A stretch of 64,000 nt of DNA from NCBI GenBank assembly GCA_963682025.1, contig OY821522.1, positions 27,585,708-27,649,707 of the forward strand. The letters run 5' to 3'. Position numbers and translations under genes: made by a program. Of this stretch, positions 22,438 to 34,290 are shown one piece after another; positions within the stretch are counted from its first letter, which is position 1, and each line of letters starts with the position of its first letter. The stretch is from Cordilura impudica. Taxonomy: Eukaryota; Arthropoda; Insecta; Diptera; Scathophagidae. Under the pieces are notes generated by a model. It saw only the letters and a list, made by a program, of their open reading frames with translations. It did not search any database and was not told where the DNA came from.

Positions 22438-23941
22438 AGTAAGAAAATTATAGTCGGTCTAGACCGACTATACGATACCCTATACCATGCGTTTAAAGAC
22501 CATATCTCTTATGTCCACCTAATTGGATATAGAAAATAAGCATAAACCAAATTTGAGTGGAATCTTTATTAATTTTTTTGGCTGCAGATATGAAAAAGTT
22601 TATATCGGATACTATGTCTATATGGGGACTAGGTCAAAAAATGGACCGATCCTGACCATGGTTGGTAAAGTCTCTTGTATCTTGCGAAAATATATACAAA
22701 CAAAATTTGAGAAGAATCAGTGCAATATTTTTTTTTATACCCTATACCACTATGTGGTTTGGGTATAATGACTTTGTGCTGCTGTTTGTAACAACCAAAA
22801 ATATTTTAACTACATCCATCTTTAATTATACCGATCGAATCAGAATCGCTATCTGATTCGATTTAACGATGTCCGTCCGTCCGTCCGTCCGTCTGTGTGT
22901 CCATGTAAAGCTTGTAATCAAACTGCAGGTCGCAAATATGAATATATTTTGATGAAATTTGGTATTTGATCTTTTATCGGCCATGGGATGAACGCTATTG
23001 AAATTGGTGAGAATCGGTTCATGTTCAGACCTAGCCCCCATACAAGTGATTCCTATGAAATCAACATATATTGCCATAAGATCCAAATTATCATACAAAT
23101 CTTAGTCAAATTGGGTTTGTATGTATATATTACATCCATTAATCAGTAGTCCAAAAATGATCCCTATTGGATAACTCTTAGTCATAGGCCCCATATAGAG
23201 CTGCTTCCCGATCTTCACTTAAATCTATCAAAAAACAAAAATATTGCACTGATTCTTCTCAAATTTTGTTTGTATATATTTTTGCAAAATACAAGAGACT
23301 TTACCAAACAGGGTCAGGATCGGTCCATTTTTGGGCCTAGTCCCCACATATAGATATAGCATCCGATATGAACTTTTTCATATCTGCAGCCAAATAAATT
23401 AATAAAAATCCCACTCAAATTTGGTTTATGCTTATTTTCTATATCCAGTTAGTTGGGCCTAAGAGATAGGGTCTCTAAACGCATGGTATAAGGTATCATA
23501 TAGTCGGTCTCGACCGACTATAATTTTCTTACTTGTTTTTGATAGATTTAAGTGAAGATCGGGAAGCAGCTCTATATGGGGCCTATGACTAAGAGTTGTC
23601 CCATAGAGATCGTTTTTGGACTATTCAATTATGGATGTAATAAACACATACAAACCCAATTTGAGTAAAATCTATATGACAATTTGGATCTTATGGCAAT
23701 TTATGTCGATTTTATAGGGGGTCATTTGTATGGGGGCTAGGTCTGAACATATACCGATTCTCACCAATTTCAATAGCGTTCATCCTATGGCCGATAAAAG
23801 CTTATATACCAAATTTCATCAAAATATATTCATATTTGCGACCTGCAGTTTGATTACAAGCTTTACATGGACACACAGACGGACAGACGGACGGACGGAT
23901 GGACGGACGGACATCGTTAAATCGAATCAGATAGTGATTCT
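22438..23941 (+). mobile_element. HINE1 copy c, split by copy d and 3'-truncated
   Basis: The 5' half is 22438-22733 (palindrome at about 22449-22471). After the inverted copy d it resumes at 23538 (tttttgatagatttaagtg) and stops at gattctg near 23941, short of the normal 3' end. The truncation coincides with the missing RNase H segment of E3, so one deletion probably removed both. Confidence 0.8.
22734..23537 (-). mobile_element. HINE1 copy d, inverted, nested in copy c
   Basis: Complete element in reverse orientation: it begins with the 3' end (tataccctataccactatgtgg) and ends with cgaccgactataattttcttacttgtt. It interrupts copy c within a T run. Copies c and d form a large imperfect inverted repeat around it. 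Confidence 0.85.
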
Positions 23942-24106
23942 GGAAAGAAACTAATGGAAAAACAAGTGATGAAGCTTAAAATGAGGAAAATTTAAATGTG
24001 AGAGCCGACACGAAGTCTGATCAACTCGTGACATGGGACTGTACATCAATGAATGACATAAAGCGCGCAAAGAGGATAAAAATTAGACACAAGGTGCACA
24101 ACACTA

Positions 24107-25381
24107 ATGAAAATTGAGGACGATAACAGTCTCAATGAAATGGCCATAAGATGTAGCGATAATCCATACTATTTAGATGATATATTGGAGAAACTACCTT
24201 CGGTATTAGAAAGTTTGAATTACAAAAGTTACGCTCTCGAGCAGGGTGATGACATATTCAACATAGTAACACAAGAAAGATTCAAACCAGTCATAAACAG
24301 AAGCAAAAGAACTGACGTCAGAATATTATTATATAGAAATCCTCAATACATTAAAGATGAAGATAGAAAAAGACAATTAATAGAAGCTTATCACGATACA
24401 CCATGCGGAGGACATTTTGGAGTAAGAAAAACGCTACTCCGTTTAAAACAGAGATACATATGGAAAAATATGTATAAAATGATAAAACAATTTGTAAGAT
24501 CATGTGATTTTTGCCAAAGCAATAAGCAAATCAGACACACAAAAGAACCATTCGAAAAGACTGACACACCACGTCAAAGTTTTGAAACCATAGTAATTGA
24601 CACAGTAGGTCCACTAAGACCACCGAACAACTTTAGATACATACTCACAATGCAATATGAATTAGCGAAGTACATTATAGCATGCCCAATAGAAACTAAG
24701 GAAGCAAAATCTGTAGCTAAGGCATTAGTAGAAAATGTTATTCTAAAACATGGAATATTTAAGACATTGAAATCAGACAAAGGGACTGAGTTTACAAATC
24801 AACTAATGAAGGACATACGTGAAATGCTGAAAGTGGAGCAAAGATTTTCAACTCCTTGTCATCATGAAACACTTGGAACTGTTGAGAGAAATCACAGAGT
24901 TTTAAATGAATATTTTCCATCCTTTGTTGATGACGATGATTGGAATTCATGGATACCATATTATGCATTCGCATATAACACTACTCCACACGTTGACAAT
25001 GACTATTCACCTTTCGAACTGATTTTCAGAAAATTACCGAACTTACCTGGTGACGAAAAACAGAACAAAGACAAGATAAACAATTTTGAAAATTATGCTA
25101 ATGAGTTGAGAATTAGATTAAAATATTTATTGGATAATGCAAGCAACATGATAGAAAAAGTAAAAATGAAAAGAACGGAAAATTCTCTAGCTAATAGGAA
25201 TAGCATAGAACTAAAAATAGGAGATTTAGTATTAGTAAGAGTAGGGAACAGAAGAAAGAGTGAACCACCGTACGATGGACCCTATGAAATTGTAAAAATA
25301 AATAATTTAAATGTAGATTTAAAGATTAAGGACAAGATAAAGACGGTCCACAAAAACAAACTAAAAAAAAGTATAATTTAA
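24107..25381 (+). CDS. E3 integrase, copy 1 (424 aa, 5' end of domain lost)
   Basis: A zinc-binding HHCC finger is seen at about residues 95-140 (AYHDTPCGGHFG ... CDFCQ). The catalytic core has Asp in VIDTVGPLR (about 167), Asp in SDKGTEF (about 227) and Glu in TLGTVERNH (about 263). A GPY/F-type C-terminal module ends it (GDLVLVRVG, YDGPYEIVKI). These are the marks of a Ty3/gypsy integrase, and this open frame is uninterrupted to the TAA. It begins immediately after a stop and lacks the RNase H that should precede it, so it is a fragment of pol rather than an independent gene. Confidence 0.85.
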   Translation: MKIEDDNSLNEMAIRCSDNPYYLDDILEKLPSVLESLNYKSYALEQGDDIFNIVTQERFKPVINRSKRTDVRILLYRNPQYIKDEDRKRQLIEAYHDTPCGGHFGVRKTLLRLKQRYIWKNMYKMIKQFVRSCDFCQSNKQIRHTKEPFEKTDTPRQSFETIVIDTVGPLRPPNNFRYILTMQYELAKYIIACPIETKEAKSVAKALVENVILKHGIFKTLKSDKGTEFTNQLMKDIREMLKVEQRFSTPCHHETLGTVERNHRVLNEYFPSFVDDDDWNSWIPYYAFAYNTTPHVDNDYSPFELIFRKLPNLPGDEKQNKDKINNFENYANELRIRLKYLLDNASNMIEKVKMKRTENSLANRNSIELKIGDLVLVRVGNRRKSEPPYDGPYEIVKINNLNVDLKIKDKIKTVHKNKLKKSII

Positions 25382-25518
25382 GAACTTAAAGTAAACAATT
25401 AAAACATAAAATAGATTTTAAACAATAACAAATTAAAATTACATTGTAGACTATAAAAAACAAAACAAAAATTTTTATATGTAAACATAAGCACTTTATT
25501 AAAAAAAACAAGTAAGAG

Positions 25519-26272
25519 TGTTTTAGTTTTTAATTTTTAATTTTTAATTTTTAATTTTTAATTTTTAATTTTTAATTTTTAATTTTTAATTTTTAATTTT
25601 TAATTTTTAATTTTTAATTTTTAATTTTTAATTTTTAATTTTTAATTTTTAATTTTTAATTTTTAATTTTTAATTTTTAATTTTTAATTTTTAATTTTTA
25701 ATTTTTAATTTTTAATTTTTAATTTTTAATTTTTAATTTTTAATTTTTAATTTTTAATTTTTAATTTTAATTTTTTAATTTTTAATTTTTAATTTTTAAT
25801 TTTTAATTTTTAATTTTTAATTTTTTATTTTTAATTTTTAATTTTTAATTTTTAATTCTTAATTCTTAATTTTTAATTTTTTAATTTTTAATTTTTAATT
25901 TTTAATTTTTAATTTTTAATTTTTAATTTTTAATTTTTAATTTTTAATTTTTAATTTTTAATTTTTAATTTTTAATTTTTAATTTTTAATTTTTAATTTT
26001 TAATTTTTAATTTTTAATTTTTAATTTTTAATTTTTAATTTTTAATTTTTAATTTTTTATTTTTAATTTTTAATTTTTAATTTTTAATTTTTAATTTTTA
26101 ATTTTTAATTTTTAATTTTTAATTTTTAATTTTTAATTTTTAATTTTTAATTTTTAATTTTTCATTTTTAATTTTTAATTTTTAGTTTTTAATTTTTAAT
26201 TTTTAATTTTTAATTTTTAATTATTTATTTTTAATTTTTAATTTTTAATTTTTAATATTTAATTTTTAATTT
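25519..26272 (+). repeat. (AATTTTT)n array, about 750 bp
   Basis: Over 100 near-perfect copies of the heptamer with a few single-base variants (ttttcatttt, tttagttttt, tttatttatt). Confidence 0.95.
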
Positions 26273-26273
26273 T

Positions 26274-26705
26274 TGTGTTTTCCATTTTCAATATTTCATT
26301 ATTCATTTTCCATTTTCAATTTTTCAATTTTCAATATTCAATTTTCATTTTCCATTTTTCAATTTTCATTTTCAGTTTTCCATTTTGCATTTTCCATTTT
26401 TCAATTTTCAATTTTCATTTTTCATTTTCAATTTTTAAGTTTTCAATTTTCATTTTACATTTTTCAATTTTCATTTCCCATTTTCCATTTTGCGTTTTCC
26501 ATTTTCCATTTTTAATTTTGCATTTTTCAATTTTCATGTTCCATTTTCCATTCTTCATTTTTAAATTTTCCATTTTCCTTTTTTCAATTCTCATATTCCA
26601 TTTTGCATGTTTTAATTTTCATTTTCTATTTTCCATTTTTCAATTTTCATTTTCCATTTTTCATATTTCATTTTCCATTTTTCATTTTCCATTTTTAATT
26701 TTTCA

Positions 26706-26736
<31 letters not shown>

Positions 26737-26774
26737 TCCATTTTTTAATTTTCCATTCTCCATTTTTCATTTTC

Positions 26775-26807
<33 letters not shown>

Positions 26808-26945
26808 ACCGTTTTTCATTTTTCATTTTTCATTTTCCATTCTCCATTTTTCATTTTCTATTTTCCATTTTTCATTTTCCATTTTTAATTTTTTATTTTT
26901 CAATTTTCTTTTTTCATTTTCCATTTTTCATTTTACATTTTCCAT
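26274..26945 (+). repeat. Variable CATTTTC/CATTTTT array
   Basis: Same about 7-bp spacing as the flanking arrays but heterogeneous: ccattttcaatttttcattttccatt mixtures. Long Phe/Ile/His-rich frames here are artefacts. Confidence 0.9.
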
Positions 26946-27662
26946 TTTACATTTTCATTTTACATTTTACATATTACACTTTACAATTTACATATTACAT
27001 GTTACATTTTACATTTTACATTTTAAATTTTACATTTTACATTTTACATTTTACATTTTACATTTTACATTTTACATTTTACATTTTACATTTTACATTT
27101 TACATTTTACATTTTACATTTTACATTTTACATTCTACATTTTACATTTTACATTTTACATTTTACATGCTACATTTTACATTTTACATTTTACATTTTA
27201 CATTTTACATTTTACATTTTACATTTTACATTTTACATTTTACATTTTACATTTTACATTTTACATTTTACATTTTACATTTTACATTTTACATTTTACA
27301 TTTTACATTTTACATTTTACATTTTACATTTTACATTTTACATTTTACATTTTACATTTTACATTTTACATTTTACATTTTACATTTTACATTTTACATT
27401 TTACATTTTACATTTTACATTTTACATTTTACATTTTACATTTTACATTTTACATTTTACATTTTACATTTTACATTTTACATTTTACATTTTACATTAT
27501 ACATTTTACATTTTACATTTTACATTTTACATTTTACATTTTACATTTTACATTTTACATTTTACATTTTACACTTTACATTTTACATTTTACATTTTAC
27601 ATTTTATATTTTACATTTTACATTTTACATATTACATTTTACATTTTACATTTTACATTTTA
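26946..27662 (+). repeat. (ACATTTT)n array, about 715 bp
   Basis: Almost perfect heptamer array. Three heptamers equal seven codons, giving a spurious 227-residue frame of HFTFYIL repeats. Confidence 0.95.
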
Positions 27663-27809
27663 CAACAAGTGATGAAGCTTAAAATGAGGAAAATTTAAAT
27701 GTGAGAGCCGACACGAAGTCTGATCAACTCGTGACATGGGACTGTACATCAATGAATGACATAAAGCGCGCAAAGAGGATAAAAATTAGACACAAGGTGC
27801 ACAACACTA

Positions 27810-29084
27810 ATGAAAATTGAGGACGATAACAGTCTCAATGAAATGGCCATAAGATGTAGCGATAATCCATACTATTTAGATGATATATTGGAGAAACTAC
27901 CTTCGGTATTAGAAAGTTTGAATTACAAAAGTTACGCTCTCGAGCAGGGTGATGACATATTCAACATAGTAACACAAGAAAGATTCAAACCAGTCATAAA
28001 CAGAAGCAAAAGAACTGACGTCAGAATATTATTATATAGAAATCCTCAATACATTAAAGATGAAGATAGAAAAAGACAATTAATAGAAGCTTATCACGAT
28101 ACACCATGCGGAGGACATTTTGGAGTAAGAAAAACGCTACTCCGTTTAAAACAGAGATACATATGGAAAAATATGTATAAAATGATAAAACAATTTGTAA
28201 GATCATGTGATTTTTGCCAAAGTAATAAGCAAATCAGACACACAAAAGAACCATTCGAAAAGACTGACACACCACGTCAAAGTTTTGAAACCATAGTAAT
28301 TGACACAGTAGGTCCACTAAGACCACCGAACAACTTTAGATACATACTCACAATGCAATATGAATTAGCGAAGTACATTAAAGCATGCCCAATAGAAACT
28401 AAGGAAGCAAAATCTGTAGCTAAGGCATTAGTAGAAAATGTTATTCTAAAACATGGAATATTTAAGACATTGAAATCAGACAAAGGGACTGAGTTTACAA
28501 ATCAACTAATGAAGGAAATACGTGAAATGCTGAAAGTGGAGCAAAGATTTTCAACTCCTTGTCATCATGAAACACTTGGAACTGTTGAGAGAAATCACAG
28601 AGTTTTAAATGAATATTTTCCATCCTTTGTTGATGACGATGATTGGAATTCATGGATACCATATTATGCATTCGCATATAACACTACTCCACACGTTGAC
28701 AATGACTATTCACCTTTCGAACTGATTTTCAGAAAATTACCGAACTTACCTGGTGACGAAAAACAGAACAAAGACAAGATAAACAATTTTGAAAATTATG
28801 CTAATGAGTTGAGAATTAGATTAAAATATTTATTGGATAATGCAAGCAACATGATAGAAAAAGTAAAAATGAAAAGAACGGAAAATTCTCTAGCTAATAG
28901 GAATAGCATAGAACTAAAAATAGGAGATTTAGTATTAGTAAGAGTAGGGAACAGAAGAAAGAGTGAACCACCGTACGATGGACCCTATGAAATTGTAAAA
29001 ATAAATAATTTAAATGTAGATTTAAAGATTAAGGACAAGATAAAGACGGTCCACAAAAACAAACTAAAAAAAAGTATAATTTAA
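27810..29084 (+). CDS. E3 integrase, copy 2 (424 aa)
   Basis: Duplicate of the 24107 frame. I see two residue differences: Ile to Lys in YIIACP/YIKACP and Asp to Glu in KDIRE/KEIRE. All HHCC and DDE residues are kept. It arose with the 3.7-kb tandem duplication, so it has no LTR or gag of its own. Confidence 0.85.
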   Translation: MKIEDDNSLNEMAIRCSDNPYYLDDILEKLPSVLESLNYKSYALEQGDDIFNIVTQERFKPVINRSKRTDVRILLYRNPQYIKDEDRKRQLIEAYHDTPCGGHFGVRKTLLRLKQRYIWKNMYKMIKQFVRSCDFCQSNKQIRHTKEPFEKTDTPRQSFETIVIDTVGPLRPPNNFRYILTMQYELAKYIKACPIETKEAKSVAKALVENVILKHGIFKTLKSDKGTEFTNQLMKEIREMLKVEQRFSTPCHHETLGTVERNHRVLNEYFPSFVDDDDWNSWIPYYAFAYNTTPHVDNDYSPFELIFRKLPNLPGDEKQNKDKINNFENYANELRIRLKYLLDNASNMIEKVKMKRTENSLANRNSIELKIGDLVLVRVGNRRKSEPPYDGPYEIVKINNLNVDLKIKDKIKTVHKNKLKKSII

Positions 29085-29223
29085 GAACTTAAAGTAAACA
29101 ATTAAAACATAAAATAGATTTTAAACAATAACAAATTAAAATTACATTGTAGACTATAAAAAACAAAACAAAAATTTTTATATGTAAACATAAGCACTTT
29201 ATTAAAAAAAACAAGTAAGAGTG

Positions 29224-29915
29224 TTTTAGTTTTTAATTTTTAATTTTTAATTTTTAATTTTTAATTTTTAATTTTTAATTTTTAATTTTTAATTTTTAAT
29301 TTTTAATTTTTAATTTTTAATTTTTAATTTTTAATTTTTAATTTTTAATTTTTAATTTTTAATTTTTAATTTTTAATTTTTAATTTTTAATTTTTAATTT
29401 TTAATTTTTAATTTTTAATTTTTAATTTTTAATTTTTAATTTTAATTTTTTAATTTTTAATTTTTAATTTTTAATTTTTAATTTTTAATTTTTAATTTTT
29501 AATTTTTAATTTTTAATTTTTAATTTTTAATTTTTAATTTTTAATTTTTAATTTTTAATTTTTTTTTTTAATTTTTAATTTTTAATTCTTAATTCTTAAT
29601 TTTTAATTTTTAATTTTTAATTTTTAATTTTTAATTTTTAATTTTTAATTTTTAATTTTTAATTTTTAATTTTTAATTTTTAATTTTTAATTTTTAATTT
29701 TTAATTTTTAATTTTTTATTTTTAATTTTTAATTTTTAATTTTTAATTTTTAATTTTTAATTTTTAATTTTTAATTTTTAATTTTTAATTTTTAATTTTT
29801 AATTTTTAATTTTTCATTTTTAATTTTTAATTTTTAGTTTTTAATTTTTAATTTTTAATTATTTATTTTTAATTTTTAATTTTTAATTTTTAATATTTAA
29901 TTTTTTTATTTTTGT
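29224..29915 (+). repeat. (AATTTTT)n array, second copy
   Basis: Counterpart of 25519-26272 with the same landmark variants (aattcttaattcttaa, tttcatttttaatt), shorter overall. Confidence 0.95.
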
Positions 29916-30651
29916 GTTTTCCATTTTCAATATTTCATTATTCATTTTTCAATTTTCATTTTCCAATTTCCATTTTAATTTTTCATTTTCCATTTTCAAT
30001 TTTTCAATTTTCAATATTCAATTTTCATTTTCCATTTTTCAATTTTCATTTTCAGTTTTCCATTTTGCATTTTCCATTTTTCAATTTTCAATTTTCATTT
30101 TTCATTTTCAATTTTTAAGTTTTCAATTTTCATTTTACATTTTTCAATTTTCATTTCCCATTTTCCATTTTCCATTTTTAATTTTGCATTTTTCAATTTT
30201 CATGTTCCATTTTCCATTTTTCATTTTCCAATTTCCATTTGTAATTTTTCAATTTTCAATTTTCAATTTTCATTTTTCATTTTTCATTTTCCATTTTCCA
30301 TTTTTCAGTTTTCATTTTTCATTTTTCAGTTTCCATTTTCCATTTTTAATTTTTTATTTTTCCTTTTCCATTTTTCATTTTCCATTTTCCGTTTTTCATT
30401 TTTCAATTTTCATTTTCCATTTTTCGTTTTTCGTTTTTCATTTTTCAATTTTCATTTTCCATTTTTCATTTTTCAATTTTCATTTTCCATTTTCCATTCT
30501 TCATTTTTCAATTTTCCATTTTCCTTTTTTCAATTCTCATATTCCATTTTGCATGTTTTAATTTTCATTTTCTATTTTCCATTTTTCAATTTTCATTTTC
30601 CATTTTTCATATTTCATTTTCCATTTTTCATTTTCCATTTTTAATTTTTCA

Positions 30652-30682
<31 letters not shown>

Positions 30683-30835
30683 TCCATTTTTTAATTTTCC
30701 ATTCTCCATTTTTCATTTTCTATTTTCCATTTTTAATTTTTCATTTTCCATTTACCGTTTTTCATTTTTCATTTTTCATTTTCCATTCTCCATTTTTCAT
30801 TTTCTATTTTCCATTTTTCATTTTCCATTTTTAAT
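29916..30835 (+). repeat. Variable CATTTTC/CATTTTT array, second copy
   Basis: Counterpart of 26274-26945, longer because several CATTTTC-type blocks are extra. Confidence 0.9.
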
Positions 30836-30840
30836 AAAAA

Positions 30841-31604
30841 ATACATTTTACATTTTACATTTTACATTTTACATTTTACATTTTACATTTTACATTTTAC
30901 ATTTTACATTTTACATTTTACATTTTACATTTTACATTTTACATTTTACATTTTACATTTTACATTTTACATTTTACATTTTACATTTTACGTTTTACAT
31001 TTTACATTTTACATTTTACATTTTACATTTTACATTTTACATTTTACATTTTACATTTTACATTTTACATTTTACATTTTACATTTTACATTTTACATTT
31101 TACATTTTACATTTTACATTTTACATTTTACATTTTACATTTTACATTTTACATTTTACATTTTACATTTTACATTTTACATTTTACATTTTACATTTTA
31201 CATTTTACATTTTACATTTTACATTTTACATTTTACATTTTACATTTTACATTTTACATTTTACATTTTACATTTTACATTTTACATTTTACATTTTACA
31301 TTTTACATTTTGCGTTTTACATTTTACATTTTACATTTTACATTTTACATTTTACATTTTACATTTTACATTTTACATTTTACATTTTACATTTTACATT
31401 TTACATTTTACATTTTACATTTTACATTTTACATTTTACATTTTACATTTTACATTTTACATTTTACATTTTACATTTTACATTTTACATTTTACATTTT
31501 ACATTTTACATTTTACATTTTACATTTTACATTTTACATTTTACATTTTACATTTTACATTTTACATTTTACATTTTACATTTTACATTTTACATTTTAC
31601 ATTT
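30841..31604 (+). repeat. (ACATTTT)n array, second copy
   Basis: About 109 nearly perfect heptamers with rare g variants (tacgtttt near 30990, tgcgtttt near 31310). Confidence 0.95.
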
Positions 31605-32208
31605 TTCATTTTCCATTTTCCATTTTCTGTTTTTCATTTTCCATTTTCCATTTTCATTTACCATTTTTCATTTTCCATTTTCCATTTTTCATTTGTCGTT
31701 TTCATTTTTCGTTTTAATTTTTTCTTTCATATTGGCGATTTTTTTTTATTATAACGTGATAACGATAAAAAAATATATGGCAATACTACTAACATGAGCT
31801 ATCTTATTGTGTTCTTGGTATTGTTAATATGTGTATATGCATAATTTTTTTGTGGCATTTTTTTATGTTGTTGTACAATTATAATGTTCAACCACTAAAC
31901 TGTTACAACAAACACACTGGGTTTGATGTTTTTTTTTAGAGGTATCCACATATTTTTGCTCGTATCTAATCACGATGATGCCCGATTTAGCCAATTTTCA
32001 ATACCAACCTGCTGGGAATTATGGCAAATGATACTGTTGTAGCCTTATCCAGTAGGATTGCTTTTTTGTGAATGAGAGTGATTTCAACAGACAGACGGAC
32101 AGACGGACATCGCTATATCGACACGAGCTGTGATAAGGATCAAAAATATATACTTTATGGGGTCGGAAATTAGTTTTTCTCTGCCACTGACGTGTGGAGG
32201 GTATACAA

Positions 32209-32550
32209 AAAAAAAAGGAAAAGCACTTGAAATGTAATAAAATAAAAATGTATTTAGAATGTATTACAAACCAAGACAAATATTTAAAAATACATTGTAG
32301 ACGATAAGAAACAAAACAAAAATTAATATATGTAAACATAAGCACTTTATTCAAAAAAAAAAAAAAATGGAAAAGCACTTGATATGTAATAAAATAAAAA
32401 TGTATACAGAATGTATTACAAACCAAGACAAATATTTAAGAATTATAAATTATTTTTAACAAATTTAAAAAAAAAATCATATTACAGAATATTTTATTGT
32501 TAAATCATAAAAATCCCATAATTTTGTAAACAATATTATAAGATTTTTCT
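32209..32550 (+). repeat. E3 3' UTR with about 150-bp tandem repeat
   Basis: The segment ggaaaagcacttga.atgtaataaaataaaa...accaagacaaatattta occurs at 32218 and 32369. It alternates with acattgtaga..ataa.aaacaaaac...taagcactttatt, which also occurs right after each integrase copy (for example 29140-29205). HINE2 therefore inserted inside this repeat. Confidence 0.7.
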
Positions 32551-33260
32551 TTAGGATGAGGGTGTCTTATATGTAACACATTCGTTTATGCATGTATGCA
32601 AGCACAAAAAAGTTCCCGTAACAACAGAGAATTAAAACAAACAATCATACATATACACACACGTACATTTGGCTAGCGACAATAATAAATAGAACAAAAA
32701 GTATCAAGTAAACTTGGGGTAGGGCAAGAACGGTAACTGACAAATGACTCAGTGTGCTTGTTGACTGAGCAAGTTAAAATACAAAGCAATGAAATCGAAT
32801 AGAGTTGAACGATCAATATGTAGTACACTAGATTTGATTTCATATGCAAACTGTATAGAATACACATTCCAATGTATTGTATTCGGTATGTACTTTAGCC
32901 AGTACAATTTCTACCCGTTTGTTTGAAATTGTACTCATGTTTGAATTATGGGTAATTATAAAATATAAAGAAACCAACCTTCTTTTTTTCCATGATCGCC
33001 TAATGCCAATGTACATAGCCATTATTAAAATCATTATGATAGAACCAATATTGAAAAGAGAGTATTGATTTTTATTATGGAGTAACTTATAGAAAGCACT
33101 CATTTTTATTCATTTAAGTATTTAGCATTTTTATATATAAGCATGATCTTTGACAATAAAAAAAGGAGTTCTACTTGACAGCTTAGATGAAGAGGTTTTC
33201 TTTGAAAACAAGTCTAACCTAAGCATATCTTTAAAAGGAACTTATAAAAATATAAAAAAA
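32551..33260 (+). repeat. E3 purine tract and 3' LTR
   Basis: ttaggatgaggg (32551-32562) precedes TGTCTTATATGTAAC at 32563. The 5' 220 bp and the last about 95 bp match the 5' LTR, while the middle (32782-33164) does not and lacks the hairpin. The exact 3' end lies in an A run near 33260. Confidence 0.7.
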
Positions 33261-34290
33261 TAGAATGTCTTTTTATTAAAACACATCCTGCATAACAATT
33301 GCACACAATCCTTGTAAAAACACCACAATTGGCAGCGCTGCGAAAAATGTGATCATAGAACATTTAAAAGAAAGGCAAAGGGATAAATGTATTGGAAAGT
33401 GCAATAGGCTTTTTTATATTGTTTCGGAGATGTAGCTTTCTTTCCATAAGAGGAAAATATACAAAGACGAATGATCTGTTTTTGAAATACCTATCGATGC
33501 GGAAACGAATTTTTCAATGGTATTTATTAAATCTCTACATATTAAGAAATCATTGGAGGATGTTAATTTGTGGTATATTGCTGTTATATTTAGTTTATTC
33601 ATGGCAAGCAGTATCAATTAGAACAATTACGAAAACATGCGGTTAGAATTTTCCAAGAAATTGTATTATGGAACTGCAAACAGAGAATATAGAGGTATTA
33701 TGCGCACCGGAATGACTAATACTGTACTGTTCGAAATGCCAAATTACAACGCAATTTAGACCAACCATTGGAAGAAATCGTAATACAACCTACATACATA
33801 TTCCACAAAGCCAATCAATCCAAATCCAAATTTTAATATTTGTACAAAACAAAGCACACAAAGAAGGTAAATATAAGAGAAGTTTGAAATAAAAAATTTA
33901 TTTGTGGATTTCCAACATTGTTATATATGATGATATCCCTAAAATGATGAAAATGTATGCGCAGTTTATGAAAAATAATATATAGTAGATGGTTTAAAAC
34001 GCATAAAGAAAGTCAAAAGTAAAGCCAAAGCTACAAAAGGCTAAAGTTAAACCTCTTACAATAACATTAATTCCTTTTTATTGCTTTAATTTAAAAGTAG
34101 CATTTAATGTAAGTTTCTAATTATCTCTGCATCTATGCAAAAATAAAACGAAACTACGGGCATTTAGTTAAAAACAAAAACATGGTTTTTTATTATTTGA
34201 AAAAACTATTTCATGCGTTAGCATAATGACATGTATATTTTTTTTAATTTTACGATTTAACTATACAACATAGACTAAAATATAAAAAAA
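33261..34290 (+). other. No gene supported; weak coding-like patch at 33480-33840
   Basis: Short open stretches in two plus frames (QLEQLRKHAVRIFQEIVLW at about 33610 and LDQPLEEIVIQPTYIFHKA at about 33757) suggest a decayed gene with shifts and stops. I do not recognise it. The rest is AT-rich spacer. Confidence 0.3.

Larger units (their letters stand above)
23961..27663 (+). repeat. 3.7-kb tandem duplication, unit 1
   Basis: It starts aacaagtgatgaagctt and contains the E3 integrase, its 3' UTR, the HINE2 5' end and three simple-sequence arrays. The same order restarts at 27664, an offset of exactly 3,703 bp. Outside the arrays I count only about three substitutions over about 1.5 kb. The junction joins an (ACATTTT)n array to the start of unit 2. 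Confidence 0.9.
25508..27663 (+). mobile_element. HINE2 copy in unit 1, 3' end lost
   Basis: It starts acaagtaagagtgtt as other HINE2 copies do, then passes at once into simple-sequence arrays. The palindrome and accctccacc block seen at 50664 are absent. It is cut by the duplication junction. Confidence 0.6.
27664..31740 (+). repeat. 3.7-kb tandem duplication, unit 2
   Basis: Repeats unit 1 from 27664. The coding part is almost identical, but the arrays differ in length and composition: an extra poly-T patch near 29560, extra CATTTTC units at 29940-30000 and 30220-30480, and a longer ACATTTT run. This unit continues into a complete HINE2 3' end, whereas unit 1 is cut at the junction. Confidence 0.85.
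29211..32208 (+). mobile_element. HINE2 copy with expanded arrays, inserted in the E3 3' UTR
   Basis: It runs from acaagtaagagtgtt to gtggagggtata. The 3' third (31720-32208) matches the 3' part of the HINE2 copy at 52245-52767: ggcgatttttttttattataacgtgataacg, gcaatactactaacatgagct and acagacagacggacagacggacatcg. The middle is three arrays. It splits a tandem-repeated part of the E3 3' UTR, since similar UTR sequence lies on both sides. Confidence 0.75.
16496..33260 (+). mobile_element. E3: Ty3/gypsy-type LTR retrotransposon, enlarged by nested insertions and duplication
   Basis: Direct repeats starting TGTCKTATATGTAACACATTC bound a plus-strand gag-pol element. The 3' copy is preceded by a purine tract (ttaggatgaggg). 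Internal order is accessory ORF, gag with zinc knuckles, protease, RT, (RNase H lost), integrase twice, then 3' UTR. HINE1 copies b, c and d and HINE2 copies are inserted. No env was found. I could not identify the primer-binding site or a target duplication. Confidence 0.8.

Noticed and set aside
26275..31717. Long Phe/Ile/His-rich open frames up to 227 residues
   Set aside because: They are translations of heptamer arrays. Three 7-mers make seven codons, so any stop-free phase stays open. No independent coding evidence.
33392..33646. 84-residue membrane-like frame
   Set aside because: Opens with a non-ATG codon. Its hydrophobicity comes from T-rich DNA, and other frames of the same stretch look more coding-like but broken.
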